From: Coprinopsis marcescibilis | Lineage: Eukaryota > Basidiomycota > Agaricomycetes > Agaricales > Psathyrellaceae | DNA length: 64,000 nucleotides | NCBI GenBank assembly: GCA_004369085.1 | Contig: ML210233.1 | Location: 1 to 64,000, forward strand | Direction of reading: 5' to 3' | In this document: piece after piece, positions 33,957 through 45,015 of the stretch | Position numbering within the stretch: the stretch's first letter is position 1 | Layout: each line of letters begins with the position of its first letter | Notes under the pieces: generated by a model | What the model saw: the letters and a program-made list of their open reading frames with translations, nothing else | What the model was told of the DNA's origin: nothing | Database searches by the model: none | Program-made: the position numbers and the translations under genes

Positions 33957-35701
33957 TTAGGCAAATCCCATGGCCACTTTCCCTGCATCAGACAAGATAT
34001 CATCCACCGTGGCAACTCCAACCCATTTACTTTCTCCTTCTCCTTGAGGAAAATCCGGAGGCCGCTCCTTGGACAAAAAGCACCGTTTCTGCCTCTCCAC
34101 GTACCCGAGATTCATGGACGTCATTGGGACGGCCGGGATGTACATAACTAATGCATCGGAAACCCGACTATCGTCAGCCTTGCCTCGACTTGCGTTCAAA
34201 GCATCTAGAGCTTACCTGCCGACTCTGCATTACCAGTGTGTTCCACCTCAACGGAATGGACCACATCGCAATGCCAAAACACCGCGTCTCCAGGGTAGAC
34301 TTTGGGTATAGACGTCATAGTCGCACCAAGCCGCAGGTGAGGATGAAGCAGCTCTGTAGGTTGAGGTCCGCCATACCCGCCATCTCTCGGGAAAATCCCA
34401 GGGAAGCGGCTGCTCGTCAAGTCTGCAGTTGCCAAATATTAATTACACTCCCCATTCCCGGATGCGAAAAACCGTAAAGGCCCACCTATCTCCCAATTCT
34501 TGGGGTCATAGATTCCCTCAGAGTCCGGAGAAACTAACGGGCGAAAGAACGGTCTTAAGATAATGTAGGCAGTCGATAGATGGACGTCAGGGAGCACTTT
34601 CAGGGTGCCTTCATTTGGACCCGTTTCGCTACCATAACCAGCATCGGAGGGAGACGATCAGATATTGTGACGTTAGAAGACGACGCTGTGGATTTGGCTA
34701 AATACCTACCTCATGGCTAGCCAACCCTGGAACGTTCTGAAGACGCTTGACTGGCTCGGCCTACCGTACAGAGAGCTTTTTGCGTTCAAACGCCCTTCCA
34801 AATCGTATGGGTCATGTTTCTGCCAGTTTCCACTGAGAATGTCCGCAAAGCACATGCGGAAATTGGGGTCCTCCCAACGTTCAATGGAGCCTCCTATGTC
34901 ACGGTAACGTAACCCGGAACTCATCAACACTGTGCCATAGTGCATTTTGTAAGTATTTTGGAATGGGGACCTACCATCAACGTGTGGAGGGTGCATATTC
35001 CAGATGCCGGGGTGTCGAATCCTAAACCTATCGGCATACGACAGTGAGACGGACAGGTCTACGCCGCCGGGCTGGTTCTTCTCGTTCTTGACATGATAAA
35101 GTTGGTTCAACCACACCGTCGCAGCGAGAACATTGGGGTGGGAGCGTGCTTGTACTTGTGCCTTGGTCCAGCTTCCATATCATTCAGCAACATATCGAAA
35201 TGACGCCATAGATACAAACTTACTACAACTCGAAGAATTGCTTGTCTCCAACGGGGGATCCTATGGTTTCATGTTTATCGCGTCTTCCCATTTGTTCACA
35301 TACATGATTCTCACCCTGAACATCTGGGTTGTCTTTCACAAACTTCTCCAGAGATTCCCTCCACGCAATCGCATGCTCATCGTCGACAATATCCTTGATT
35401 ACAACAGTCCCAACGCGACGTATCTTTGCGATCTGTTCCTCGCTCAACGCCCCGAGATCCTTGAAGTTGACTTGAGGGACATACTGTTTTCCTCTGTCAG
35501 CATGTAAGCATCGTGCAACAACACTGTAGGACTAACCGAAGACCCTTCTTTCTGAATAACCTTTGAAAACTCTTCGAGTTGTTCAATGATCTCCTTCCAC
35601 GCCTGAGTGATTCTCTGTTCAAAATCCGGATACGATTTCGCAATCGCTTGCTTTAGCTCTGCGAAACGCACAGGCAGCTCAGCTGCTGTGTCGATAGTCA
35701 T
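33957..35701 (-). CDS. DUF1479 non-haem iron oxygenase
   Basis: Starts at ATG 35701 and ends at a TAA at 33959-33957, with several short introns and about 480 residues. The joined protein matches DUF1479 (YbiU-like) along its length: RFAELKQAIAKSYPDFEQRI, then EEQIAKIRRVGTVVIKDIV, the central LSYADRFRIRHPGIWNMHPP, HVDGGSIERWEDPNFR, SSVFRTFQGWLAM, EGTLKVLPDVHLSTAY, and AVFWHCDVVHSVEVEHTG. HVD followed by a distal H fits the HxD...H iron site of cupin-like oxygenases. The reaction is unknown. The intron inside HVD-GGSIE (donor GTAGGT) splits the metal motif. It is the most upstream gene of the four-gene minus-strand block and probably cytosolic, since no signal peptide is seen. Confidence 0.9.
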
Positions 35702-36167
35702 CTGGGTCTAAGAGTCGGTGCGTGTGCGATGATCAGGAAAGCAGGGGCAGGGTTGAAGGCGATCGATTATCAACGCCACGAACGCTTGGACCTGTAATGA
35801 AACGTCAACTAACTCAATCGATTGAGTCCGATATCGATCGTTTGAGGTGCAAAAGGTTCAGGACGTCTGCCGTGATAGATGAGAGGGACAAGCTTGGAGT
35901 GTGAACAAGCTTTTTGTTCGTGACGAGAACCACGAGAACCGTCACCCGTGAGAGTCAAGTTGCCTTGGACGGCCAGCACTAGCAAACGAGATTCGAAGTC
36001 AAACATCGGTATCATAGCAAACCATAAACCGTAGATTAGGGTTACCACCGAAATGTAAGTTAGTGAAGAGAAGAAGTATCCGGTTAGAAAGCGGTGGATG
36101 GAAACCGTCTAACAAAGCCGGGGAAGCCTCTACTGGCGTTCACAACAACAAGCATTCTGGCTTAATG
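35702..36167. other. Intergenic
   Basis: Promoter-side flank of the DUF1479 gene and 3' flank of the tubulin gene. No gene seen. Confidence 0.5.
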
Positions 36168-38754
36168 TTATTGCTCTTCCTCGTGTTCAACTGTGGCTTC
36201 TTCCTCGTACGCGCCCTCTTCATCATCAAGGGTAGCCTCTTGATACTAGATCGTTGTCCTGTGATAAGGACAATGTAATGATATTCACTGGGATTAAACC
36301 GCACCTGTTGGTATTCAGCACTAAATATAGCGCATGAGAAATAAAGCACAGTAGAGGATACGTAGAAAACTCACACTAGATCTCGGACATTGCTTTCAGC
36401 CTCTGTGAATTCCATTTCGTCCATGCCTTCGCCAGAGTACCTGATTGCGCGTTGATGATAGTTAAATGGTGACGATTAACTGATGCTTACCAGTGCAAGA
36501 AAGCCCGCCGACGATACATGACACTGAACTAAAAACGTATTGGCTTCGATCAACGGGAAGGCATGACGATTGCTGGGAATGAACTAACTGTGTCCAATGT
36601 TCTCTTAAAAACCTCCTGGATGGCCGTCGAGTTGCTCAAAGCAGTAGCAGCCTACAATGTCGAGAAAAAATGTTGATCTGTGTTCTACTCCAAATACTTT
36701 GAATCTTACCTGAGCCTGGCCAACAGGGGGGACGGAAACCAAAGACACAGAAACATTGTCAGGGATCCATCTGTGTAGACAAGCATCAGTCAACGTCGCC
36801 GATCAAAAGAAGCGATGTTACGCACTCCACAAAGTTCTGAGAGTTTTTGACTTGAAGATCCCGAACAGCATACTAAGGCGGTCCAATGAGATAAATCAAG
36901 TGGAAGGTATGTCACACAAGGAGACATACTTCGGCCTAGATTAACAACAAATGTCATCAAGTTCTCCTGAGAAAGCGTGTCGAGAAACTTACTTCTCGAG
37001 AAGAAATCGGGCCACGGAATATGGTCGCAGCCGTCAAATATCGGCTAAGTGGTTACTTTTAACGTCTGCTAAGGTTCTATCAACTTCACCAACTCACCCA
37101 AACCGAGGATCACATGCTGCAAGGAAGTTTTTCCGGTCGAATAGTCTGTGAACTGTAAATTGGAGGAAAAAGGAACAGCAGGTTGAACGCACGCTTTAGT
37201 GAGTTCCACAACAGAGTTTTTTTCGAACGAAGAATCCGCTCGCGCAGTCATTGGTGCGTAGCTGGGAATGAGGAAGTGCAGCTATAGAAATATGAGACGG
37301 ACAATGATCGACAATGGGTACGAATTCACGAACGCGAGGGAAAGGAACAAGATTCATTCCAAGTTTGCGAAGATCACCGTTCAGCTGTCCCGGGAAGCGC
37401 AAGCTAGTGCTGACTCCGCACATGACACGGGCGATAACCTTGGGGTGTTTTAGAAAGTTGTAACAACTGACGAAGCATTTCATCTCGGCATACCTGGTTA
37501 AGGGAAGAGAAATCCGGGCTGGGAAGCTTCAGTGTCCTGACGCAAATGTCATACCTGGGTTGGGTTAGTATATACAAGCCCAAAGAGCGTTGCGAGATCC
37601 ACTCACAGAGCCTCGTTATCGATGCAGAATGTGAGGTCAGAGTTTTCTACGAGTTGATGGATTGAAAGTAATGCGTTGTAGGGCTAATCCCATTTATATA
37701 ATGCTTGTAGATCAAGGGGAAGAAGACTTACCTCCACAACAGTTTCTGATACTTTAGGGGACGGGAAAATGGAGTACGTTGAAACCATTTTATCGGGGAA
37801 TTCCTGTAGCAAACGGTTAAGCATGCGATTCGGACGTTGTAAGATCGTGAGTGAGTCATGCCTCTCGCAGTTTCGATAACAGCAACGATCCAAGGCCAGC
37901 ACCGGTCCCTCCGCCTAAGGATTGCAAAACCTGGAAGCCTTGCAAGGCGTCACAGCTTTCTGACTGTTTTCTGACGACATCGAGAATAGATTCGACTAGT
38001 TCAGCTCCTGTTCGATATGAGCGTCAAATTACTTGCTGAAGATTAGAAAATTTACTAACCTTCGGTGTAAACTAGGCAGACATGGGTTAATAGATCTCGA
38101 TCGAAGTGACACCATATACGCACATCCTTTTGCCCAATTGTTGCCAGCTCCGACTTCAGCGGTAAGGAAAGTATCGGGTCGGAACAATGCTCCGAGGGGT
38201 CCACTCCGAGTCTATGATGTAAAGAGAAAGTTCACTGTCACTGAAACAACACAGGGAGAATTCAACGCACCCTATTGCAAACCCCAGCCTCCAGATCGAC
38301 TTGGACACTGCGTGGGACGTACTTCGGAGGTCCTGAGCTGTTAACCTCCTCAAAGTAAACACCGGCCTAGTGGATGTTTGCCTGAGTCCTTGTCATTGTC
38401 TCGGCATGTCAGGAGCCATACCCGTTGTAGTTGGATGGAATGTGGGTCAGAGCCTTGGTAGAACTGTGAGTCAAACAATCAGTATCGCCTGCTTCTGTCG
38501 TGTGTCACGACTTATAGTTACCCCACTTTGGTCCAGTCCATGCTCGGCTAAGAGCATTTCCCAGAACACTTCACCAACCTATTCCGCCAGAAGAGATCGT
38601 CATTGATCTTGTGAACCCAGAAACGGTGATGATTCCAATGTTACCTGGTTACCAGCTTGACCCGCCTGGAATGGACGTCATCAAGAGATCATCTGTACAT
38701 TCATTGGTGGACTCGACATACCTGGATATTGATTATTTCGCGAGAAGAGGGCAT
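36168..38754 (-). CDS. Divergent beta-tubulin paralogue
   Basis: A many-exon minus-strand gene from ATG 38754 to a TAA at 36170-36168. The start reads [11 protein letters not shown], then [16 protein letters not shown]. Later segments are [54 protein letters not shown], the GTP-binding [102 protein letters not shown] and the end [20 protein letters not shown] with an acidic tail ([15 protein letters not shown]). It forms microtubules with alpha-tubulin and binds GTP at the exchangeable site. Oddities: the usual MREI start is preceded by three residues, Cys12 of the P-loop is Ala, the RLHF region is poorly conserved, and the intron at 37861-37804 has a GC donor. Full-length and intact, so likely a second, specialised isotype. 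Confidence 0.9.
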
Positions 38755-39144
38755 TTCGTGAAGAAAGAGAGTGAGCTGGCGGTTAGTGCACAAACGTCAC
38801 GCCAAAGCGAATTTGGAAGCGGAACAACAAGAAATGATGTGAAGCAAGGCGATCACGCACTGACCAAAGTCACGGCACGAGGCAGTGGCCCTCTTTCCAA
38901 AGTGTGCGCAAGCTTCAGGTTATTCCGAATGTACCGACCTTGCGACACCACATCACAGGCCGTCACCTAGGTTATTCATACCCCCAACACTGGAGCTTAC
39001 CTGTCAAACAAATAAATTCTGGGAATTAAATGGAAAGTGTATGAACATGTGCCAATTGCAGACGTCCCACAGACACGACAAACATAAATAATAGTTCTAC
39101 GAAGTATATCTAAAGTTGGGAGGAGATTGCCCGGAATGTGGACG
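38755..39144. other. Intergenic
   Basis: 5' flank of the tubulin gene and 3' flank of the kinase gene. No coding or repeat signal. Confidence 0.5.
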
Positions 39145-40725
39145 TCACGATGCCTTCCGCGGTACCATTTCGCACAAGGAAAACATCTGACAAACATCTC
39201 GAATACGAGGACGTTGAGCAGGATCCTGTGCCCAGCACTTCTTCAGGACATCGAGGACATCTACAGACTCAAGCAACCATGTATCTACAGTCCTGACAGG
39301 CGTGCGACCCTTGGAGATCGCTTGAATAACATTCCAGTCAAATTTTTCATCGCCGTAAGGGTAGATGCCAGATATGAACTGCACCAAGCAACCTGTGAGT
39401 TTTGCTGGGAATTCAATTTGACAAGTATCGAGCTCACTTCATATGCCACGCTAGCTAACGCCCATATATCACCCGCAGTAGTACAGCCCACTGCCGGCTC
39501 AGGGTTCCCCGAATCACTGTCGGGATCTTTGTCTGGGTCAAAGAGAAACTCGGGAGCTAACCAACGAATGCTACCTCCGGGTTGGGTGGTAGTGAATCCA
39601 GAAGGGCCCGAGACTTCCTCCAGAACCTTCGACAAGCCGAAGTCTGAAAGAACTACACGGCCGTCTTCGTCTACCAGCGTGTTTGACTAGCAATAATAAT
39701 GCCTTCAGCTCGAAGTCGTCCAATGCCACGCATGATTCTGGTGTGAAACGTACTCCTTTCAAATCGCCGTGTACGACCGGGGGCTCCAGCGTATGCAAGT
39801 ACTCGAGGCCCTTCGCCACGTCCCTAATCTGCACGAAATTGATAAGCAAATCAAATCTTCGAATAGATGGAACCCTGCTTACAAGACCCATTCTGTCGAC
39901 GTCAGGCTGAGATTTAAGGTAGTCTGGAGTCGTCCCGCGTTCGTACCATTTCATAACGACCGAGGGCCTGCGGCCTTGATGAAATGCGATACCATAAAAC
40001 TGGGCAACATTTGGATGTTTTAGACGTCGGAGAACGTTCACCTCTCTGTTCAAACGCTTAGGAAGTACTATCAGAGAATGCTTGATTGAGCGCTGAATGA
40101 CTGGTGCACCTTTTGCGCATGTTCTAGGTCCACGCCCTGTTTCGAAAACACCCGAAGCGCCTTGACTGCGACGAAGAGCTGTATTCCTAATTAGCATGAT
40201 ATGCATAAATCGAGCTTGAAAGCACTACAACGTACGATCGTGACTTTGGTGCATGACGTGGCTGAACCTGACGAGAGCGTCCACTCTCCTTTGAATATGT
40301 CTGAATATCCGCCGTGGGCTGCAGGGTACCCGTCGTGTACTTTGATATCTTCCGTTAAGTCGCAAACTTTCTCCATCTCAGTCGCAAGGGTACCTTCAAC
40401 AAACAGGTCGTGGTTATCCTTCAACAAATGCTTGAAGGGACAGCAAGCTCTTACCATGATGGTCCACTTCAAGTCCGTTATCCAGCTTTTCTACCACAAA
40501 AGATCCTGTGCCATGACCGTCGTCGCTTGCGTCGGCCAGTGCCAAAGGCTGGGTCCTGACATCGATAACTAACCAGTCGTTCTCCCCTTGAGTCACCACC
40601 ATTTCGCGAGATGGAAATTGTTCGCTTAGGGCGGTGCGACAGTTGGCATGATGCCGGAGATATCTGTTTGTCGCTTGGATATACGATGCGACGAACGATA
40701 GCGAGCGACGGAGAGTCGATGTCAT
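39145..40725 (-). CDS. Protein kinase, TKL-like
   Basis: Starts at ATG 40725 and ends at a TGA at 39147-39145; five or more introns join in frame. The N-terminal 100 residues are unique. The kinase domain then runs: Gly loop GGYSDIFKGEW, catalytic Lys in LFVAVKALRVFSKQG, NREVNVLRRLKHPNVAQFYG, the hinge region VVMKWYERGT, the catalytic loop HGDLKGSNTLVDEDGRVVL, SDFGLSKVLEE, the activation-loop end GGSIRWLAPEFLF, then AGDIWALASVAYE, and the final helix CWAQDPAQRPRI. All catalytic residues are present, with HGD in place of HRD, as is usual for many basidiomycete TKL-like kinases. The substrate is unknown. Cytosolic, with no membrane span. Such kinases are greatly expanded in Agaricomycetes. Confidence 0.88.
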
Positions 40726-41343
40726 GGTTTTGCACAGATCAGGTAGCAAGGCGTCCGAATTCGGCGAGCATTAAGAAACCAGATGTTTATAGTCCGGGAA
40801 GCTTGCGAGAAGGCGCCCACAGCGATGCATAGAAGGCGGCTAGGCTTATCTGTCAGCTGCTCCTGTGACATTCCAAAAATTAGTTGGTCAGTGACTGAAA
40901 GAAGACGAAAGGGTGGCTCTCACTTGCTCTTGCCCCTGACAGTGCCCATGCAATCCAGTTGTGATTTGCGTGAAAGGCCTTGGCCTAATAGTAACCTTAG
41001 GCTTGTCCAAATCGACCAATTTCAGATATGCATCACATATGCACACAACCGTTGTCGAGGGGTGTGAAATGGTGTGAGTAATGGTAATGGTAAATGTTCG
41101 GATTGACGACCATTATAATTGCGGGGTGGTGAGAGGAAGGAACAAGAAGGGAGATTTCAGCGACGGCTCCCAAGCCTCCCCTTAAACGCATGGATAATCC
41201 CAGTTGTCAAGTCACTGTGACTCATCTCTATCGAACGGCGAGTGAGTATCTGTACAAAATGAAAGTGTTTCTGAACTAAAAGTCAATATGTAATATTCAA
41301 CGAATAAAAAGAGTGTACGATAATGTCCTTGCTATGTTTCTGC
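40726..41343. other. Intergenic
   Basis: 5' flank of the kinase gene and 3' flank of the AT-hook gene. No supportable gene. Confidence 0.45.
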
Positions 41344-43268
41344 CTACGTCCATCCCTCACTGCACTTCTTATCAGGGCGTCTGCTATTCCTGCCTTTACA
41401 ATCCAACTTGCCACAGTCCTGGCAAGCGTTAACGCAAAAGTTTCGTCCACCTTTGCCCTTGCATTCCTGAGAACCACATTTACAGCAATGCCGAGGGCTT
41501 CTCTTGGAAGTAGCTCCAGTAGTCTGTTCGGACTGTTGTTGCTGTTGCTGGTGCTGTTGGGCGCCAGGTCCTTCATCTGGTTCAGATTGGAGAAATTAAC
41601 AAAGGGATGCAAAGGTGTTGAATTAGGAACTCACGAGGACCGGCGGAGACACTCCCCGGCGCTAGAGCTACAACTTGACCATTCACCATATGCGCCGCGG
41701 GCATATATCCGTACGGGGCAAAAGGATATGCCTGATAGAATGGTGGTGCAGCGGGTGGAGATGCCACAGGAGTTGAGGTCGGAGGCTGCGCATGGGAAGT
41801 CGAAGGAATTGGTGCTGGTGCTTTCACTGGAGATTCAGGAACTGCTGATGGTGGTTGTTCCTTCCAAGCGTCGCTATAGTTTTCAGCAAAAGGCTGGGAT
41901 AAATTGTCAAATGATGACAATTCAAGAATTGCAAGTGGGTGTACCTGTTGTTCTGGTTGATCCATCTCCTGCCGATGTTGTACACTGCCGTCTTGTGACT
42001 GAGGCGGGGCCCCTTCTTGACCGGAAGTACTGCCTTGACTTTCTTCGGTTTCGAGCTTGGAAGGTTCCGAATCTGGAACGCCATTCTGAATCGAATGGAT
42101 CAAGTGAAGTATCACTTCCCTCTTCAGGCCCATCCGTAAAGCCCCGATTACCATATTCCACAAGGACCATGAAACTCCCAACGCTTTCCAGTTCCAGATG
42201 TTTGGACCACAACCCGCATCTGTATCATCGTAAAGGAGCTTGGCGGGAAACTCGTCTTTGAGCTTCGCTGGCAAGGAACGGATGATAGAGGAGTCGGTAC
42301 TGGCGAACTTCCTTCCTTCATGCGCAGAGCCATTGAGGCAAGAGGGGCTGTTCTTGCAGACGTATTCACATCCAATGATAAAGAAAGGTTTCTCGATGTC
42401 GTAGACTTTGACTGGACCGGAACTGATGCGACCCTTGTTTACCAATGGGGTATTGCACACCGGGCAGCCTATGCCGTTGAATACGAGGGGTAGCGGGTCC
42501 CAGTACAGAAAACGATGCTCGGAGGGAGTACGCGCGGTCGAGGCAGATGCCGTTAATGAGAAGTATGCGGGGGAAGAGGGCAGCCAGAACGTTTTGAGAA
42601 TGGAGTACAAGGATGGTATTTGTTGAACTTGGTTGGGTGTTGGTGCGAGGGATAGGAGATGTGATTTGAAAGCTTCTTCTACGCTGGGACCTGCATTGGA
42701 AACCGGATTTGGTGCGGCTAACGCTGCGAGAAGGGATCCGAGGAAACCATTAGGATCATTCCTCGCCAATGTACTCCATTCGTCCCCACTCAAACTAGGA
42801 TCAATTGGGATCAAGGAAGGTCCAACGAAAGGTACTGGCGGTGGTGGATACATCCCCATGGTTGGCGGATACGCTACGCCCTGAAAGCCATTCTCAACAC
42901 CCTGCGGCACGAAGAAAGCCTGCTGGCAATAATTCATAAATCACCACATTGAATCCACGACAGGAATGCAAGTCGCCACGCACCGTTGCTTGCCTTTCAC
43001 GCTTCTGCCGCGTTGGCCCGACTGAACCTGCTGGCATTCCATCTTTCCTCGGTCGTCCCACTGGCCTTTTGACCTTTGAACTCGGGAGTGTAGTTCCTAG
43101 CAGGTTCTTCTTGGTGCTACCCTTCGGTCGTCCAGGTCGCCGTTTGGCTGGCTCCTCAGATGTCGAACCAGACCCAGTGGCATTGACATTAATTCCCAGA
43201 TCCAATGTATGCTCTGTCGGATATTGATGGTTTGTTTGAGGATTCGAGATGGACATTGCAGAATCCAT
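41344..43268 (-). CDS. AT-hook, DUF6729-like, Cys-rich protein
   Basis: Three exons from ATG 43268: the first ends at RQAT, the second continues at QAFFVPQGVENG, and the third begins after a GTGAGT-to-CCAG intron near 41630-41585. The stop is a TAG at 41346-41344. Residues 40-85 carry two AT hooks (KRRPGRPKGS; KRPVGRPRKDG), which bind the DNA minor groove. The middle has a zinc-type segment GCPVCNTPLVNKG, then VYDIEKPFFIIGCEYVCK and SIIRSLPAKLKDEFPAKLL, like the DUF6729 proteins of fungi, some linked to transposon-derived genes. A Gln/Pro-rich linker leads to a C-terminal Cys block with two similar halves (CKCGSQECKGKGGRNFC; CQDCGKLDCKGRNSRRP). It is probably a nuclear DNA-binding protein; the DUF6729 link is from memory. 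Confidence 0.72.
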
Positions 43269-44185
43269 CTTGAGAATAACCCTGCTGTGTCAAAATTATG
43301 TTTTATGCCTCCCGAAAATTCGGAATGAATTCTAAAGCATTCATAAATTAGAACCCAGTCTAAAAGGACGTCAACGAGGAGTTTAGGACCGTTTACAAGA
43401 TATTATCTGCCAGTTGTTCCAAGAAGAAAATGCGTCGAATGGGCGGGTATGGATCAGAGGGGACAGGAGGATATTGGAAGGATAACGAAAATATGCAAAT
43501 AAGTGACATGCTACGGTTTGGCAACTGTTCCATTTACAACTCCGACTGCTTTCTGCCGGGCGCTTGTTCCCATCTAGGTTTTGAAGTCGTCGTCCTACTA
43601 ATGCTGAAAATGTAGGAGCGCATTGGTCAAAAATGAAAGGCCTTTCACAGAGCCGGTGTATGGCTTCAAAACAACCTCGGAGAGATGTACCAGTCTGTTA
43701 TTCCACGGCAGCTTTCAGACAATCTTCGACAAGTGTTTTTCCGAAGAATCATCGTGAAAAGAGATTTGCGCTTCCATGCCAGTTCCGATAGGTAAACATA
43801 CAAGGTATAACAGCTCTCTGAGAATGGCTTCAGATCTGCTAAATATTGACCCCCAGGTGGGATGAACTCGGTGTTTACACTTCAGAACAGAAACGTGAGT
43901 CTTGAAGCCATGGTTCGCAACGGCCGGCTTAATTGTGGAATCTAACAAACTATTCGTGACCAAACTAGCTCACAGGATGCACAGAACTTTTGGACCTACC
44001 ATGTTGAAGCTCGAAGTTACTATCTTCGAGGTATTGTTTTTTTCTGCATTTTGTGCCGGGCGGAGGCTAATCGGAGACCAAACAACTTTGAGGCAGCGGA
44101 TAATCCCGGGAAATTGATGCCTGGCTGCCAGTCAACTAGTCACGGTGTCATAGTCGAGACTCGAGTCCTGACAACGTTTCTGAAG
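43269..44185. other. Intergenic between divergent genes
   Basis: About 900 bases between the divergent AT-hook and SDHAF3 genes. Open frames at 43715-43963 (-) and 43902-44117 (+) overlap and lack motifs. No gene is called. Confidence 0.45.
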
Positions 44186-44750
44186 ATGCGGGCATCTGTG
44201 ATGAGACTTGCGCTGTCTATATCCAGAAAACCTCTCACTGTGCAAGAGGCTACCTCCTCGCTTCTACCCCCAATTCCGTGCGTTTCAAACTCTCAACTCA
44301 ATGCCATATTCTAACTACATTGGAACCACAGTCTGTATCGTCGTATCCTCAGGGTTCACCGGCACTTACCTCACGGAATGAGGTCGCTTGGGGACGTCTA
44401 CGTGAAGTCAGGTACTTCTTTTAGCTAAGTTTTGTGTGGATCACGGCTTAAATCTACCAATAGAGTTTCGGAGGCACCAAAAGGTTACCAACCCGGCCTA
44501 TCTTCTTGGATTTCTTTCACAATGGAAAGTTTACCTTGACCAGATTCCGGTTGGACCAAAAGCTGCGGAATATAGAGGAAAGCCTCTAGACCCTACTGTT
44601 TTTGAAAAGGTATGTTCTGGGCTACCGTTGTACATTCTCGTTCTCACACTTGGTGAATATCAACAGATGACGGACGAACAATTGGGTCAGCTATATGAGT
44701 TCAAACAGACAGTCAAGGATGTACGCAAGCCAGAGAATGAAAATTTTTGA
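44186..44750 (+). CDS. SDH7: Succinate dehydrogenase assembly factor 3 (LYR protein)
   Basis: Four exons, 44186-44277, 44332-44411, 44464-44609 and 44667-44750, encode 133 residues. The introns are 52-57 nt and all phases agree. The N-terminus is a likely mitochondrial targeting sequence (MRASVMRLALSISRKP). It is followed by the LYR motif in PLYRRILRVHRHLPHGMRSL, GDVYVKSEFRRHQKVTNPAY, LLGFLSQWKVYLDQI, GKPLDPTVFEKMTDEQLGQL and YEFKQTVKDV. This matches the ACN9/SDHAF3 family, which protects the iron-sulfur subunit of complex II during assembly in the matrix. Length is typical. It lies 265 bases upstream of the cyanase gene on the same strand, with no visible functional tie. Confidence 0.93.
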
Positions 44751-45015
44751 TCCAGTTGGTGCACGTTTCCTACGGGTGAAGACTACAGGTCTCGAGATTA
44801 CTTCTCGTCAACCCTTTTGAGCACCCAACACCGTTTAAAATACCACGTGTATTCCCTTTCTGTTTGCGCTTCTGTTTCGAAATTCAGGCTTCGGGCGATA
44901 ACTTACCGTGAGGTTGAGCAGAAGTTCGGCATCCTTCTATGTGCGCATGGTCCCACAGGTTCTTTACTGATATAAACAAGTGTCAGACACTCTGTTCTTC
45001 CATTTACACCCCATC

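Noticed and set aside
40500..41060. Plus-strand frames opposite the kinase N-terminus
   Set aside because: They are shadows of the kinase exons and the intergenic strand; no family features.
43715..44117. Overlapping frames on both strands between the AT-hook and SDHAF3 genes
   Set aside because: No motif or splice support.
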